Origin: Bacteroidota bacterium
Lineage (GTDB): Bacteria; Chlamydiota; Chlamydiia; Chlamydiales; FEN-1388
DNA length: 64,000 nucleotides
Reading direction: 5' to 3'
Assembly (NCBI GenBank): GCA_013285825.1
Contig: JABDGV010000005.1
Location: 50,727 to 114,726, forward strand
In this document: in pieces, positions 17,010-25,316 of the stretch
Layout: each line of letters starts with the position of its first letter
How positions within the stretch are numbered: position 1 is the first letter of the stretch
Notes under the pieces: generated by a model
Databases searched by the model: none
What the model was told of the DNA's origin: nothing
The model's input: only the letters and a program-made list of their open reading frames with translations
Translations under genes and position numbers: made by a program

Positions 17010-18304
17010 TCTTTTACCTCGATGGGAGTAATCTGCACCTCTTCAACAGTGCGGTCATTGCTTTTCAAGATGGTAATTTCATAATTTTGTTGATGAATAG
17101 TTGTTCCTGGAGCGGGAATTGATCCTGCTTTAAAGAAGATGTAGCCTGCAATGGTGTCATATTCATCTTCTTGAGGCAGAGAAATTCCTAGCTCTGATTC
17201 AACGTCCATCAGGTTCATACGCGCATCGACAATCCAGGAATTATTTGGACCTCTTTTGAATGAGCGCTCATGAGTGTCATACTCATCTTCAATTCGTCCA
17301 ACAATCTCTTCCAAGATATCTTCAACGGTCACGATGCCCGATGTTCCGCCATATTCATCGACAATGACGGCCATATGGGACTGACGTTTTTTTAACTCTT
17401 GTAAAAGGGAGGGGATAGGCTTGGTTTCAGGGCAGTAAAAGACGCGCTTGGCAATAGTTTTAACTGGTTTTTCAAGATCGCTTTTTTTTGTCTCATGCAT
17501 ATAGAGAGGGAGTAGGTCCTTATATAAAAGAACACCTACAATATTATCGATTGACCCTTTGTATAGGGGAATGCGGCTATAGCCCTCTTTGTTGATAAGG
17601 GAGGCTGCCTCTTGTATCGGCATATCTTCTGGAATACAGAAGAGGCCAACTCTTGGCATCATGATTTCACGAGCTATTTTGTCTTTAAAATGGAGAACTG
17701 CTTGAAGCAGCTTCTGGTCGCCGTCGCTCATGACGGAGCGGTCATCAAGTTCTCGTAAAAGCTCAACCAACTGTTCACGGTTAGGGGAAAATGTTGAAAC
17801 TAAGCTTGAGTTGAATATGGAGAGGATTTTTTCAATCAGTGAAAAGAGTGGGATGAGGAGTGTCGTAGCTAAAAGCGATGGAGTTGCTGTCACTTTCAGG
17901 ACATGATCGGGTTGTTTTTGAGCCCAGTTTCTTGGAAGAATATCGCTCATGATAAAAAGAATGGATGCAATGCCTAGCAGGGAACCGATAAACAATCCAG
18001 CTGACTGCCATGAAAATAAAGTGTTTGTGAGGAAGTTGTTGATGGGAACTTCTTGCGCTAGTATGGAAAGAATAATACAGGTAAAAAGTACTCTTAAAAA
18101 GTGCTGAGTCCCGTTTAAGCAGAAGAGGAGCGCTGAAAGTTTGCTTTGTCGAAACATTGCTTCTAGAATTTGTGCAAGCAGGTTGTTCTCTTCAAGAAAC
18201 TTCCTTGTAACACGGCCTCGCTGGTTTCTACAAAGGTGATAGAAACTGCTGACAAATACCAATTCGAGAATTATTACAATCGCGGCAATGCTAAGTAAAA
18301 ACAT
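17006..18304 (-). CDS. CNNM/CorC (hemolysin-like TlyC) CBS-domain transporter
   Basis: A 432-aa protein with an N-terminal DUF21-type membrane region (four hydrophobic segments within 1-160), two CBS domains (about 205-325, [14 protein letters not shown] and [16 protein letters not shown]) and a C-terminal CorC/HlyC domain (about 345-430, [11 protein letters not shown]). Family members take part in Mg/Co efflux and are often labelled hemolysin. The gene lies between ybeY and rny on one transcript, an arrangement similar to the CBS protein next to YbeY that I recall from Chlamydia. Its N-terminal segment is less conserved than the CBS part. Confidence 0.88.
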   Translation of the reverse strand: MFLLSIAAIVIILELVFVSSFYHLCRNQRGRVTRKFLEENNLLAQILEAMFRQSKLSALLFCLNGTQHFLRVLFTCIILSILAQEVPINNFLTNTLFSWQSAGLFIGSLLGIASILFIMSDILPRNWAQKQPDHVLKVTATPSLLATTLLIPLFSLIEKILSIFNSSLVSTFSPNREQLVELLRELDDRSVMSDGDQKLLQAVLHFKDKIAREIMMPRVGLFCIPEDMPIQEAASLINKEGYSRIPLYKGSIDNIVGVLLYKDLLPLYMHETKKSDLEKPVKTIAKRVFYCPETKPIPSLLQELKKRQSHMAVIVDEYGGTSGIVTVEDILEEIVGRIEDEYDTHERSFKRGPNNSWIVDARMNLMDVESELGISLPQEDEYDTIAGYIFFKAGSIPAPGTTIHQQNYEITILKSNDRTVEEVQITPIEVKE

Positions 18305-18331
18305 ATGTACTATTTATTCGTTATGGAGACA

Positions 18332-18802
18332 CTAGTGACTTAAGCCCTTTTTCTCAAGTCGAAGCATATGCATTTTTTCACGCGCCTTCATTTTCTTGCG
18401 ATCAAGAGATTTTTCATCCCTATAGCCGACCAGATGAAGAAGTGCGTGGACCAGGTAGAGTTTGAGTTCATAGAGGGGAGTATTTTTTTGTTTGAGAGAT
18501 TCAAAAATTGCGGTTCTCGGGCAGATAACAATTTCCCCTAAAAATCCATCAGGGAGGGCTGCATCCTCTATATCATCAATCGGAAAGGTCATACAGTCTG
18601 TAGGAGAGGGATCATTGAAAAACTTGTTATGTAGATCACGCGTTTTTGAATCGGAGAAAAATGAGATATGCAGGCGGGTAGGAGGAGAGCCCTCGTAGGC
18701 TAAAACATCGCGGGCAATTAAAATAAATAAGCGCCTCAGAGGGGATATTGCAATATCTCGCTGGGCGCTTGTAATTGTAACTTTAGTCTGTACTTTGGCC
18801 AT
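18332..18802 (-). CDS. ybeY: Endoribonuclease YbeY
   Basis: YbeY is a zinc-dependent RNase needed for 16S rRNA 3'-end maturation and ribosome quality control. I place the start at the ATG at 18802 (MAKVQTKVTI), which has GAGG nine bases upstream; a longer frame exists but lacks a good RBS. The metal motif is VHALLHLVGYRDE: the first two histidines of HxxxHxxxxxH are present but the third position is Asp. FLGEIVICP and DCMTFPID, also usual in YbeY, are present. About 156 aa, a normal size. Its neighbours are rRNA- or RNA-related. Confidence 0.88.
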   Translation of the reverse strand: MAKVQTKVTITSAQRDIAISPLRRLFILIARDVLAYEGSPPTRLHISFFSDSKTRDLHNKFFNDPSPTDCMTFPIDDIEDAALPDGFLGEIVICPRTAIFESLKQKNTPLYELKLYLVHALLHLVGYRDEKSLDRKKMKAREKMHMLRLEKKGLSH

Positions 18803-18863
18803 CTTGTTTGCCTCGTCTTCCAAGAGAAAAGACCTTAAGAAAGACAATTTGCAGTGGGGCCAT

Positions 18864-19022
18864 TTAAACGGAGGGTGTTTTTGGAAGGCCTGTTACACGG
18901 CTTCCCTTAGCATCTTTCCATCGGCCGAGCTTTTTCAAAGCTTCAACACGCTCAAATCGCTTGAGCACATTTCGCTTTTTTACGCCCTTATTGGATTTGC
19001 CGTAGCTTGCATGACGGGTCAT
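18864..19022 (-). CDS. Small basic protein, Chlamydia/Verrucomicrobia type (52 aa)
   Basis: Translation from the ATG at 19022 gives a 52-aa Lys/Arg-rich protein beginning MTRHASYGKSNKGVKKRNVL and ending PKTPSV. This matches the short basic protein family (TIGR04137-like, as I recall) found in Chlamydiae and Verrucomicrobia and thought to associate with rRNA or the ribosome. It is too short for ordinary ORF cut-offs. It sits between ybeY and another small basic gene, consistent with a ribosome-related cluster and with the gene order I recall next to YbeY in Chlamydia. Confidence 0.85.
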   Translation of the reverse strand: MTRHASYGKSNKGVKKRNVLKRFERVEALKKLGRWKDAKGSRVTGLPKTPSV

Positions 19023-19036
19023 GGAATTACCTATTC

Positions 19037-19261
19037 TTAGTAATTGAAATGGGGTACGAACATCGTATTCGCAATATCGCCTGAAAGGGCATTCTTATGT
19101 ATGCGAATATCGATTTTTTTAGCTTCAGCTTTCTTAGCTGAAACTTTCTTATTTTCCGACTTAGCTGAGCCAGCGCTGGATTTTACTTGAGTCGATGTTT
19201 TTATCTTGGGCCGCTTTGTGCTGACAAGTCTTCTTCGAGCTACTTTACTGAGCCGAACCAT
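19037..19261 (-). CDS. Small Lys/Ala/Ser-rich basic protein (74 aa)
   Basis: The start is set at the ATG at 19261 (MVRLSKVARRRLVSTKRPK), preceded by GGAG; a longer frame upstream lacks support. The middle is a low-complexity K/A/S/E region like that of histone-H1-like or ribosome-associated proteins, and the C-terminus IANTMFVPHFNY is ordinary. It is the leading gene of the minus-strand cluster with the 52-aa basic protein 14 bases downstream. I infer a nucleic-acid-binding role from charge alone. Confidence 0.75.
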   Translation of the reverse strand: MVRLSKVARRRLVSTKRPKIKTSTQVKSSAGSAKSENKKVSAKKAEAKKIDIRIHKNALSGDIANTMFVPHFNY

Positions 19262-19297
19262 GGTATCTACTCCAAAAAACTTAAAACTTAGGGACAT

Positions 19298-19742
19298 TCT
19301 ACTAAAATTGTGCCATAACCCTCAAGTTAAATATTCGTGCCCGTGCCCGATTATAATTTAACTAAAGATCTGCCTTCGGCGGGCAGGATAAACAACCAAA
19401 GGTAAAAAGCGAAAATCCATTTGGGTACGTTCAAACGTCTATTTTGCCTCAATTTAAACAGAATAAACTTAAAACTATTAGTTTGATGGTCAATTTTACA
19501 AAAAATCGATCAACTTGGGCCCATTTTCGGCACTTTGGGCTCTTCTTCGAGTTTTTTTTGAAAATTTTTTTTAATTTTTTTTCTCTCTCAAATTCGACCT
19601 TTGAATATACTGTCAGGTCGTTTATAAATTTATTACAGAAAATTCCAAGATTTTTTTGTAATAAATAGTTGTAAAAAAATAGCGAAACGCGATACGGGAT
19701 AGTAGACCTTCAAAGTAAGGTTTCAACAAGGAGAAGGATCCT
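19298..19742 (+). promoter_or_regulatory. Long AT-rich leader/promoter region of the outer-membrane protein gene
   Basis: About 440 bases without a gene. It contains T-rich tracts (19545-19590), then TTGAAT at 19601-19606 and TATAAA at 19623-19628 with a 16-bp spacer, the best promoter candidate, giving an untranslated leader of roughly 110 bases. A strong AAGGAGAAGG RBS lies just before the ATG at 19743. A CTGCC/GGCAG short hairpin occurs near 19370-19388. The oligo-T tracts could serve as an UP-like element for strong expression. Confidence 0.45.
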
Positions 19743-20597
19743 ATGAAACGTTTCATTGCTCTGTGTGCTTTGACTGTTGCGCCTTTTGCACTTAAGGCCG
19801 ACATGCAAGGTAAATCTGGAATGGGCTCTGACGACATGTTCGTATCAGCAACGTCTGCTGCAAACGAAACATGGTCGGACAGAACCGGTGTAAGCGCAGC
19901 TTTCACCAATTCAAAGAGACCACTGTGGGATGTATTCACCATTCAGCCTATCTATCGTACAGAAGGCACAATGATGAACACAGTGTTCGTGCAAGGCGAC
20001 TTCGGTTTCCAAAAGTGGGATAGCCCACAATTAAGCTTAGGCTTAGGATATCGTCGTCTCGCTGCTAGCAACGACTATATGTATGGTGCTAACCTGTTCT
20101 ACGATCATGAGTGGGATCATAGCCACAATAACGTAGGTACAGGTCTTGAGTGGTTCGGACGATTCTTCACGATTCGTATGAACTACAACTTCCGTGTCCA
20201 TGATCATAAGGGACATATGAAGGAGATCACACACTACTTTGGTTCACACCATACAACAGGTAACCTCGACTTAGACTTCCAACTTCCATATTTACCATGG
20301 ACATTGGCAAGCTTTGGTCCAACCTGGCACCATGATAGAGAACATAAGGGTGAGCAATCCCATCATTGGAAATATGCTCTCCGTATGAACCTCGCTGGTC
20401 CAGTTGCTCTCGAAGCTGGTTTCGGCAGAGGCTGGGGTCAAGGTGGTTATGTTAAGCTTGCTGTCAACTTCGGTCGAGCAGCATTTGCTGAGCATACACT
20501 CTCTGACGCAGGCATCATCGCTTCTGAAGCATTCACCGCACGTGATCTCAAGAACTATACTCTTGAGACAGTAGGTCGCTTCGGATGGATACGATAA
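19743..20597 (+). CDS. Outer-membrane beta-barrel protein resembling the inverse-autotransporter domain
   Basis: A 284-aa protein with signal peptide (MKRFIALCALTVAPFALKA). The mature part alternates as a beta-barrel and carries signatures of the intimin/invasin-type barrel: LGLGYRRL, YMYGANLFYDHEWD, GTGLEWFG, and LPYLPWTL near the middle. There is no passenger domain, so it is a stand-alone barrel, likely a porin. It is unusually His-rich (DHSHNN, HDHKGH, WHHDREH). A strong RBS, long leader, clean terminator and C-ending codons (TTC, AAC, GGC), biased relative to its neighbours, suggest an abundant protein. A PomS-like porin of Parachlamydiaceae is an alternative identity I cannot test. Confidence 0.75.
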   Translation: MKRFIALCALTVAPFALKADMQGKSGMGSDDMFVSATSAANETWSDRTGVSAAFTNSKRPLWDVFTIQPIYRTEGTMMNTVFVQGDFGFQKWDSPQLSLGLGYRRLAASNDYMYGANLFYDHEWDHSHNNVGTGLEWFGRFFTIRMNYNFRVHDHKGHMKEITHYFGSHHTTGNLDLDFQLPYLPWTLASFGPTWHHDREHKGEQSHHWKYALRMNLAGPVALEAGFGRGWGQGGYVKLAVNFGRAAFAEHTLSDAGIIASEAFTARDLKNYTLETVGRFGWIR

Positions 20598-20633
20598 ACT
20601 GCTTTAGTTAGTATTTAGTCGATTTCTCCACGT

Positions 20634-20668
20634 GGGCTGTTAGCTGAAAAGCTAATAGCCCTTTTTCT
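20634..20668 (+). terminator. Intrinsic terminator of the outer-membrane protein gene
   Basis: A 12-bp stem GGGCTGTTAGCT / AGCTAATAGCCC with a GAAA loop, followed directly by TTTTTCTTTT, 36 bases past the stop. One G-T/T-A imperfection only. It is the strongest rho-independent terminator I see in the window. Confidence 0.9.
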
Positions 20669-20732
20669 TTTCCATCTCTTGTGTGAAATATTATTTTTAA
20701 TTACTGTTTAATAAATGGACTACGGAGTCGGT

Positions 20733-21191
20733 ATGTCGGACCAATTGGATGCTGTGCGTACTCAACCAAAACATAGCTATGAAGAGAATCAAAATAGAGG
20801 AGTTGATACTCGTACTCCGACAGAAATCCAACCAACTTCTGAAAGGCGTGCTGTACACGCTCAAGGGACTCAAAAATCTCAATCAGCTTTTAACAAAGCC
20901 CTACATATTTTAGGAAGGATAGCTGCGGTTCCTGCTGGGTTAGTTTGTTTGGCTGCGGCCTTTACTATAGGGCTGCCTTTAACTATAGTTGGCGGGATAA
21001 TTGCGATTTCAGGAGCAATTAATATGAGCAAGGCTCCCAGGACCTCAGGTTTTATTGCTGGAGCTGGCCATTTTTTGGGTGGAGCTATGCAAGTAGCTAT
21101 TGGTGCGACAATTGCTTTTCCTTGCACCCTTTCGATTGCTTCGTTTTACTATACCGCTACTGGGAAGAATTTTTTGTCCGATGGACGTTGA
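20733..21191 (+). CDS. Small membrane protein with paired hydrophobic segments (152 aa)
   Basis: The start is set at ATG 20733 (MSDQLDAVRT) because GGAG lies 5 nt upstream; an ATG 18 bases earlier has no RBS. The first ~55 residues are polar; then a hydrophobic hairpin (about 60-92) and a second hydrophobic region (about 104-135) follow. A soluble N-terminus plus bilobed hydrophobic domains is typical of chlamydial inclusion-membrane-like (Inc) proteins, so this is a candidate, without sequence family support. It is transcribed alone after the outer-membrane gene terminator. Confidence 0.6.
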   Translation: MSDQLDAVRTQPKHSYEENQNRGVDTRTPTEIQPTSERRAVHAQGTQKSQSAFNKALHILGRIAAVPAGLVCLAAAFTIGLPLTIVGGIIAISGAINMSKAPRTSGFIAGAGHFLGGAMQVAIGATIAFPCTLSIASFYYTATGKNFLSDGR

Positions 21192-21205
21192 TAATAGATC
21201 TCCTA

Positions 21206-22213
21206 TTACCTCGATTTTACCTCATCCCAAGTTCTTAAGTAGAGCGTTTGCGCTTTTGGGACATGCCGGATGACTTCAGGTGCTATCATCTCTTTGCTTG
21301 GAAACCTGAGCCCCTCCATGCGTTCATCCACGGTCATCTCATCGAGAGCTTCAAGGTTTGGACAAAAGGCGCAAGTTGTGATCATGTTGAGCTTGGCGCT
21401 TCGTCCTTTGTGGAGATAGTTTATAAAGGCGTGAGCGAGTCTTTTGTTTTGAGATCCTTTGATAATAACTAAGCTATCGCAAGAGGCTACAGAGCCTTCA
21501 ACAGGGTAGGAAAATTGCACTTCAGGCAGTTCTCGTGAAACTTGAAGCATATCGCTGCTATAGCCATGGCAAACGAGAAATTCAGCTGTTGCTATTCCGT
21601 TTTTGTACTGCTCGCTTTCAAACTTTGCCAAGTTTTGCTTCCACTCCACAAGGATATCACTTGCCTGCCCGATCTCTTTAGGATCTGCAGTATTGACACT
21701 ATAGTGAAGATAGCGAAGGGCAGCTCCAATTGTTTCTCGAGGATCGTTAAGCATGGTCATGCGGCCTCGAAGACGTATGTCTGCAAAGATGTCCCAGCTG
21801 GTTGGCTTGTTTGTTCGATCTGCGCGATACCCAAGCCCTGAAAAGCTAATCATGTAGGGTAGGCCATAATCGGATGGTTCAAGACCCCACAATTTAAGGC
21901 GATTCCAATCAATATTCTTAGCGTTAGGGATTAAGGTCATATCCAGCTTATCGACAAAGCCACGGTCAATCATTAGGCTTAAAAAGTAGGTGCTGGGAAA
22001 GACGATGTCATATCCTTCAGCTCCAAAGAGTAGTTTAGTATACATCGACTCATTCGTATCGTAGGTGTCGACCACTACTTTGCAGTTGAACTCCTTCTCA
22101 AATTCACGGATGAGATCGGAGCGGATGTAGTCGCTCCACATATAGATATGTAGCTTATTTTGCTGGGAAGAGCAGGAGAGGAAAAAGAGAAGTACGAACG
22201 CTATCCTGTACAT
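21206..22213 (-). CDS. potD: Spermidine/putrescine-binding lipoprotein
   Basis: The periplasmic substrate-binding component of a polyamine ABC importer, 335 aa, with a lipobox signal (LLFFLSC, C14). It starts the mature part with KLHIYMWSDYI, typical of PotD, and has GYDIVFPSTYFL and LNDPRETIGAALRYL, also family marks. It is the last gene of potABCD but is separated from potC by about 215 bases containing a large palindromic repeat, which could affect its expression relative to the other subunits. Confidence 0.92.
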   Translation of the reverse strand: MYRIAFVLLFFLSCSSQQNKLHIYMWSDYIRSDLIREFEKEFNCKVVVDTYDTNESMYTKLLFGAEGYDIVFPSTYFLSLMIDRGFVDKLDMTLIPNAKNIDWNRLKLWGLEPSDYGLPYMISFSGLGYRADRTNKPTSWDIFADIRLRGRMTMLNDPRETIGAALRYLHYSVNTADPKEIGQASDILVEWKQNLAKFESEQYKNGIATAEFLVCHGYSSDMLQVSRELPEVQFSYPVEGSVASCDSLVIIKGSQNKRLAHAFINYLHKGRSAKLNMITTCAFCPNLEALDEMTVDERMEGLRFPSKEMIAPEVIRHVPKAQTLYLRTWDEVKSR

Positions 22214-22267
22214 ATTAAAAACCCCTTTTAGGCATTTTCAGCAAAACGAATTTTAGGTATCTCTCTC

Positions 22268-22396
22268 GTAAAAATTCAACGCAAAGACGCAATGGCGCAA
22301 AGTTGCAAAGAGAACAATTTTGTAGACGATTGAGAATTAGATTTTTTCTAACTCTTTGTGTCTTAGCGCCATTGCGTCTTTGCGTTGAATTTTTAC
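22268..22396. repeat. Large palindromic repeat (CGCAAAGACGCAA type) inside the pot operon
   Basis: A 43-base left arm (22268-22310, GTAAAAATTCAACGCAAAG...) and a near-complementary right arm (22354-22396) with a 43-base loop. The first ~30 bases of the stem are perfectly paired. The CGCAAAGACGC core resembles intergenic repeats known from many bacterial genomes. A degenerate single-arm relative (GACGCAAAGGCG...GGCGCAAAG) is at 62852-62881. An apparent 82-codon reading frame across it on the minus strand is a by-product of the repeat. Confidence 0.85.
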
Positions 22397-22429
22397 AAAG
22401 CGTTCCCCGCATTTTAACAAGGCCCACTT

Positions 22430-23197
22430 CTAAACCTCTTTTAAAAACCGTTGTCCAACCCAAGCAAGAGTAAAGGTGACGACCAGGAGTAGAGTTGAAA
22501 GGGCGTTGACAAGAGGCGGAGCGCCAAACTTAATCATGCTATAGACATAGATGGGAAGCGTTGCAGCGCCAGGACCTACAACGAAGAACGAAATAACGAA
22601 GTCGTCAATTGAAAGAGTAAAGGCTAAAAGCGCTCCGCCTAAAATGGCAGGAAGTAAAATAGGCAGCTTTATTCTCCAAAAAATATCCCAGGACGAGGCG
22701 CCCAAATCATATCCTGCTTCAATTATCGACTTGTCAAAAAGGCGCAGCCGTCCCTGAATAATCATAGCCACGTAGCTGATGCAAAATGTTGTGTGGGCAA
22801 GGAAAACGGTAAGCAGGCCCAGTTTAATATGAACAAGAGCAAAGAGGACAAGAAGGCTTACGCCCATAAGAAGGTCTGGAACAATTAAGGGAGAGTAGAG
22901 CAATCCCCAATGAAAACGCTGAAGGGTTGTTTGATAGCGGGTAAGAGCGAGTGCTGCCGTAGTCCCCAAGATGGTTGATACAACGGTAGTTGTGCAGGCG
23001 ACAAGAAGAGAATTTCGTACCGCTTGCCAGAGAGCCTCTTCATCAAAGAGTTTTTGGTACCACTTCAATGAAAAACCTGTCCATTCGCCTCCAAATCGCG
23101 ATTCATTGAAGGAGGAGATTATCAGAACAACAATGGGCAGGTAGAGAATGAAAACGGAGACCCAAGTGATTGTTCGTGCAAATCGTCCAGCGGTCAT
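22430..23197 (-). CDS. potC: Polyamine ABC transporter permease PotC
   Basis: An inner-membrane permease of the spermidine/putrescine importer, 255 aa with six predicted spans. The EAA loop is seen as EAGYDLGASSWDIFWRIKLP (about 160-180), the contact site for PotA. It starts 4 bases inside the potB stop (overlap 23194-23197), so the two are coupled. It ends with FLKEV just before the palindromic repeat. Confidence 0.93.
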   Translation of the reverse strand: MTAGRFARTITWVSVFILYLPIVVLIISSFNESRFGGEWTGFSLKWYQKLFDEEALWQAVRNSLLVACTTTVVSTILGTTAALALTRYQTTLQRFHWGLLYSPLIVPDLLMGVSLLVLFALVHIKLGLLTVFLAHTTFCISYVAMIIQGRLRLFDKSIIEAGYDLGASSWDIFWRIKLPILLPAILGGALLAFTLSIDDFVISFFVVGPGAATLPIYVYSMIKFGAPPLVNALSTLLLVVTFTLAWVGQRFLKEV

Positions 23198-24045
23198 TGG
23201 CTACCTCTTGAAGTTGCAAGAGGTTTGACGTAGGACCAGGCAAAAGCTGGCAGTAAAATGAGGAGGGTAAGAGCTGTCGATAAGACACTCGCTTCTGGAA
23301 TATTTCGGTCGTAGAAGATTTTTTGGGCTATCTCATTACCAATCATCTCAGCGGCAGTTCCTCCCACAAGATCAGGAATTACATAAGCGCCTATGCAGGG
23401 GATAAAGACCATGCTGGCAGCAGATATCAGGGCCCACTTAATATTGGGTAAAAAAACTTTAAAGAACGTGACCGTTTTATTAGCTCCTAGGTCATAGGCT
23501 GCATCGAAGAGTTGGAAATCAAACTTTGAGAAGGCGGCATAGAGGGGCAGAATTGCAAAGGGTAGGTAGGTGTAGACCATTACAGAAATAACCGCCAAGT
23601 CGTTGTAGAGGAGCTGGGTAGTCTCTGGGATAATGTGGAGAAAGACGAGTGTCTGTTTCAAAACGCCGTCGGGATGAAGAAGGGATTTCCAAGCAAAGAT
23701 ACGAACAAGGAAGCTGCTCCAGAAGGGGACAACGACTAAAACCAAGAGGAGGTGCTGCATACGCTTTGAGCTGCGGGCCATTGTATAGGCAATAGGTGTA
23801 GCTATGAGTACAGAACCTAAGGTTGCAGCAAGCGATAAAATGAGTGTTCTTATGAAGAGTTGAAAGATTTTTGGGTCGAAAATGATGTCTAAGGTTCCAA
23901 AGCTCCAGCCTTGACCTAATCCGCCATTAGGTTCAGGAACGCGTATAGAAAAGGAGGCAACGATCAAGGTTGGAATGAGGAAAAATAGGGTAAGCCAGAG
24001 AAGAGATGGCAAAGTAATGGACCATTCTTTTAGCCATTGCTTCAT
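23194..24045 (-). CDS. potB: Polyamine ABC transporter permease PotB
   Basis: The second permease subunit, 283 aa with six hydrophobic spans. The EAA-like loop is DAAYDLGANKTVTFFKVFLP (about 180-199). It overlaps potA by 4 bases at its start and potC by 4 at its end, the tight coupling usual for pot operons. It works in the inner membrane with PotC and PotA to import polyamines delivered by PotD. Confidence 0.93.
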   Translation of the reverse strand: MKQWLKEWSITLPSLLWLTLFFLIPTLIVASFSIRVPEPNGGLGQGWSFGTLDIIFDPKIFQLFIRTLILSLAATLGSVLIATPIAYTMARSSKRMQHLLLVLVVVPFWSSFLVRIFAWKSLLHPDGVLKQTLVFLHIIPETTQLLYNDLAVISVMVYTYLPFAILPLYAAFSKFDFQLFDAAYDLGANKTVTFFKVFLPNIKWALISAASMVFIPCIGAYVIPDLVGGTAAEMIGNEIAQKIFYDRNIPEASVLSTALTLLILLPAFAWSYVKPLATSRGSQ

Positions 24046-25211
24046 GGAGAATCCTCTTGTGGTCGATCAGATGATTCTACAGGTTGCGTTTCAATCAGTT
24101 TTTGGTCTTTTTCGTTATAGCGTTCAAGGATGAAGCCATCATCAGCATGCCACCAGAGGAAGACGTTATCGCCCCAAGTTATTTGCTTGGTGTCGAGTAA
24201 AAATTTGCTGTGCTGCTGGATGACTGCGAGTCGTTGAGAGCCGACACGCACCCAAAACTTTGTGTGGTCGCCCTTGTACACCACATCTTCAACTTTTCCC
24301 TGGACGCTGTTCTTCAAGGGGTGCGGTTCAGGAACGTCCTTAGAAATATGCAGCTTTTCTGGGCGAAGGGAGAGGTGGACAAGTTCGCCTACTCGAAGAT
24401 GCTTGTCATTGAAGCAGAGAATGGGCGGGATATCTTCAATGATGAGCTGGCTATAGTCTTGTTTTACCTTCTCAGATACGATTCCGTCCAAAAAGTTTGT
24501 GTCACCAATAAATGCTGCAACAAAGCTGCTCTTCGGGGATTCATACAGCTCTGCAGGTGTACCAATCTGCTCGATTCTGCCCTTGTTAAGGACTAAGATT
24601 TTGTCGCTGACAGCCATCGCTTCGGTCTGGTCGTGGGTAATGAATAAGAAGGTGATTCCCACTTCATCATGGATGCGGTCGAGCTCAAAAAGCATTTTTT
24701 GGCGCAGTTTTAGGTCTAAAGCTGCAAGCGATTCATCGAGGAGAAGTACCTTTGGTCGGTTGATGAGGGCGCGAGCGATGGCAACTCTTTGCTTTTGGCC
24801 GCCGGAGGTTTCATCCGGTTTTTTATCTCCATGGCCTTCCAGCTGGATGAACTCGAGCATAGTATCGACTTCACGGTTGATATGGCCTTCATCCAAGCCT
24901 TGTACACGAAGCCCAAAGGCTATATTTTCACGGACTGTTAGGTGGGGAAAGAGAGCGTAATTTTGGAAGACAGTATTGATCGGTCGTTCATTGGGGGGTA
25001 GGTCTGTAACATCCTTTCCATCGATGAGTATGCGTCCGCAGTCAGGTTTTTCAAAACCTGCAAGCAGGCGTAGAATTGTTGTTTTCCCGCAGCCGCTTGG
25101 ACCTAAAATGGAGAAGAACTGACCGCCTTCGACAGAAAATGTTACATCGTCGAGAGCAACAGTGTTTCCATAGCTCTTGCTGACATGATCAAACTCAATA
25201 GAATGCGCCAC
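24042..25211 (-). CDS. potA: Polyamine ABC transporter ATP-binding protein PotA
   Basis: A 389-aa ATPase. Walker A GPSGCGKTT (about 37-45), Q-loop VFQNYALFPH, signature SGGQKQRVA, Walker B VLLLDESLAALD and the H-loop ITHDQTEAM are all present, followed by a C-terminal TOBE-type regulatory domain (about 280-370). The signature reads TSGGQ rather than LSGGQ. It is the first gene of the operon; an AT-rich spacer of 105 bases precedes it. Polyamine import fits the host-dependent lifestyle. Confidence 0.95.
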   Translation of the reverse strand: MAHSIEFDHVSKSYGNTVALDDVTFSVEGGQFFSILGPSGCGKTTILRLLAGFEKPDCGRILIDGKDVTDLPPNERPINTVFQNYALFPHLTVRENIAFGLRVQGLDEGHINREVDTMLEFIQLEGHGDKKPDETSGGQKQRVAIARALINRPKVLLLDESLAALDLKLRQKMLFELDRIHDEVGITFLFITHDQTEAMAVSDKILVLNKGRIEQIGTPAELYESPKSSFVAAFIGDTNFLDGIVSEKVKQDYSQLIIEDIPPILCFNDKHLRVGELVHLSLRPEKLHISKDVPEPHPLKNSVQGKVEDVVYKGDHTKFWVRVGSQRLAVIQQHSKFLLDTKQITWGDNVFLWWHADDGFILERYNEKDQKLIETQPVESSDRPQEDSP

Positions 25212-25316
25212 TCTTCTTTCACCTCCAAAGGGATATACTCATTAAAGAATGAGTATAAAATTCTAGCATACAACGAGTGGCTATTTCAATTCATTTTGAC
25301 ATGAGATATTTAAGCC

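Noticed and set aside
22215..22463. An 82-codon reading frame between potC and potD on the minus strand
   Set aside because: It runs straight through the palindromic repeat; phrases like FAPLRLCVEF are the usual translation of this repeat type, not a gene.
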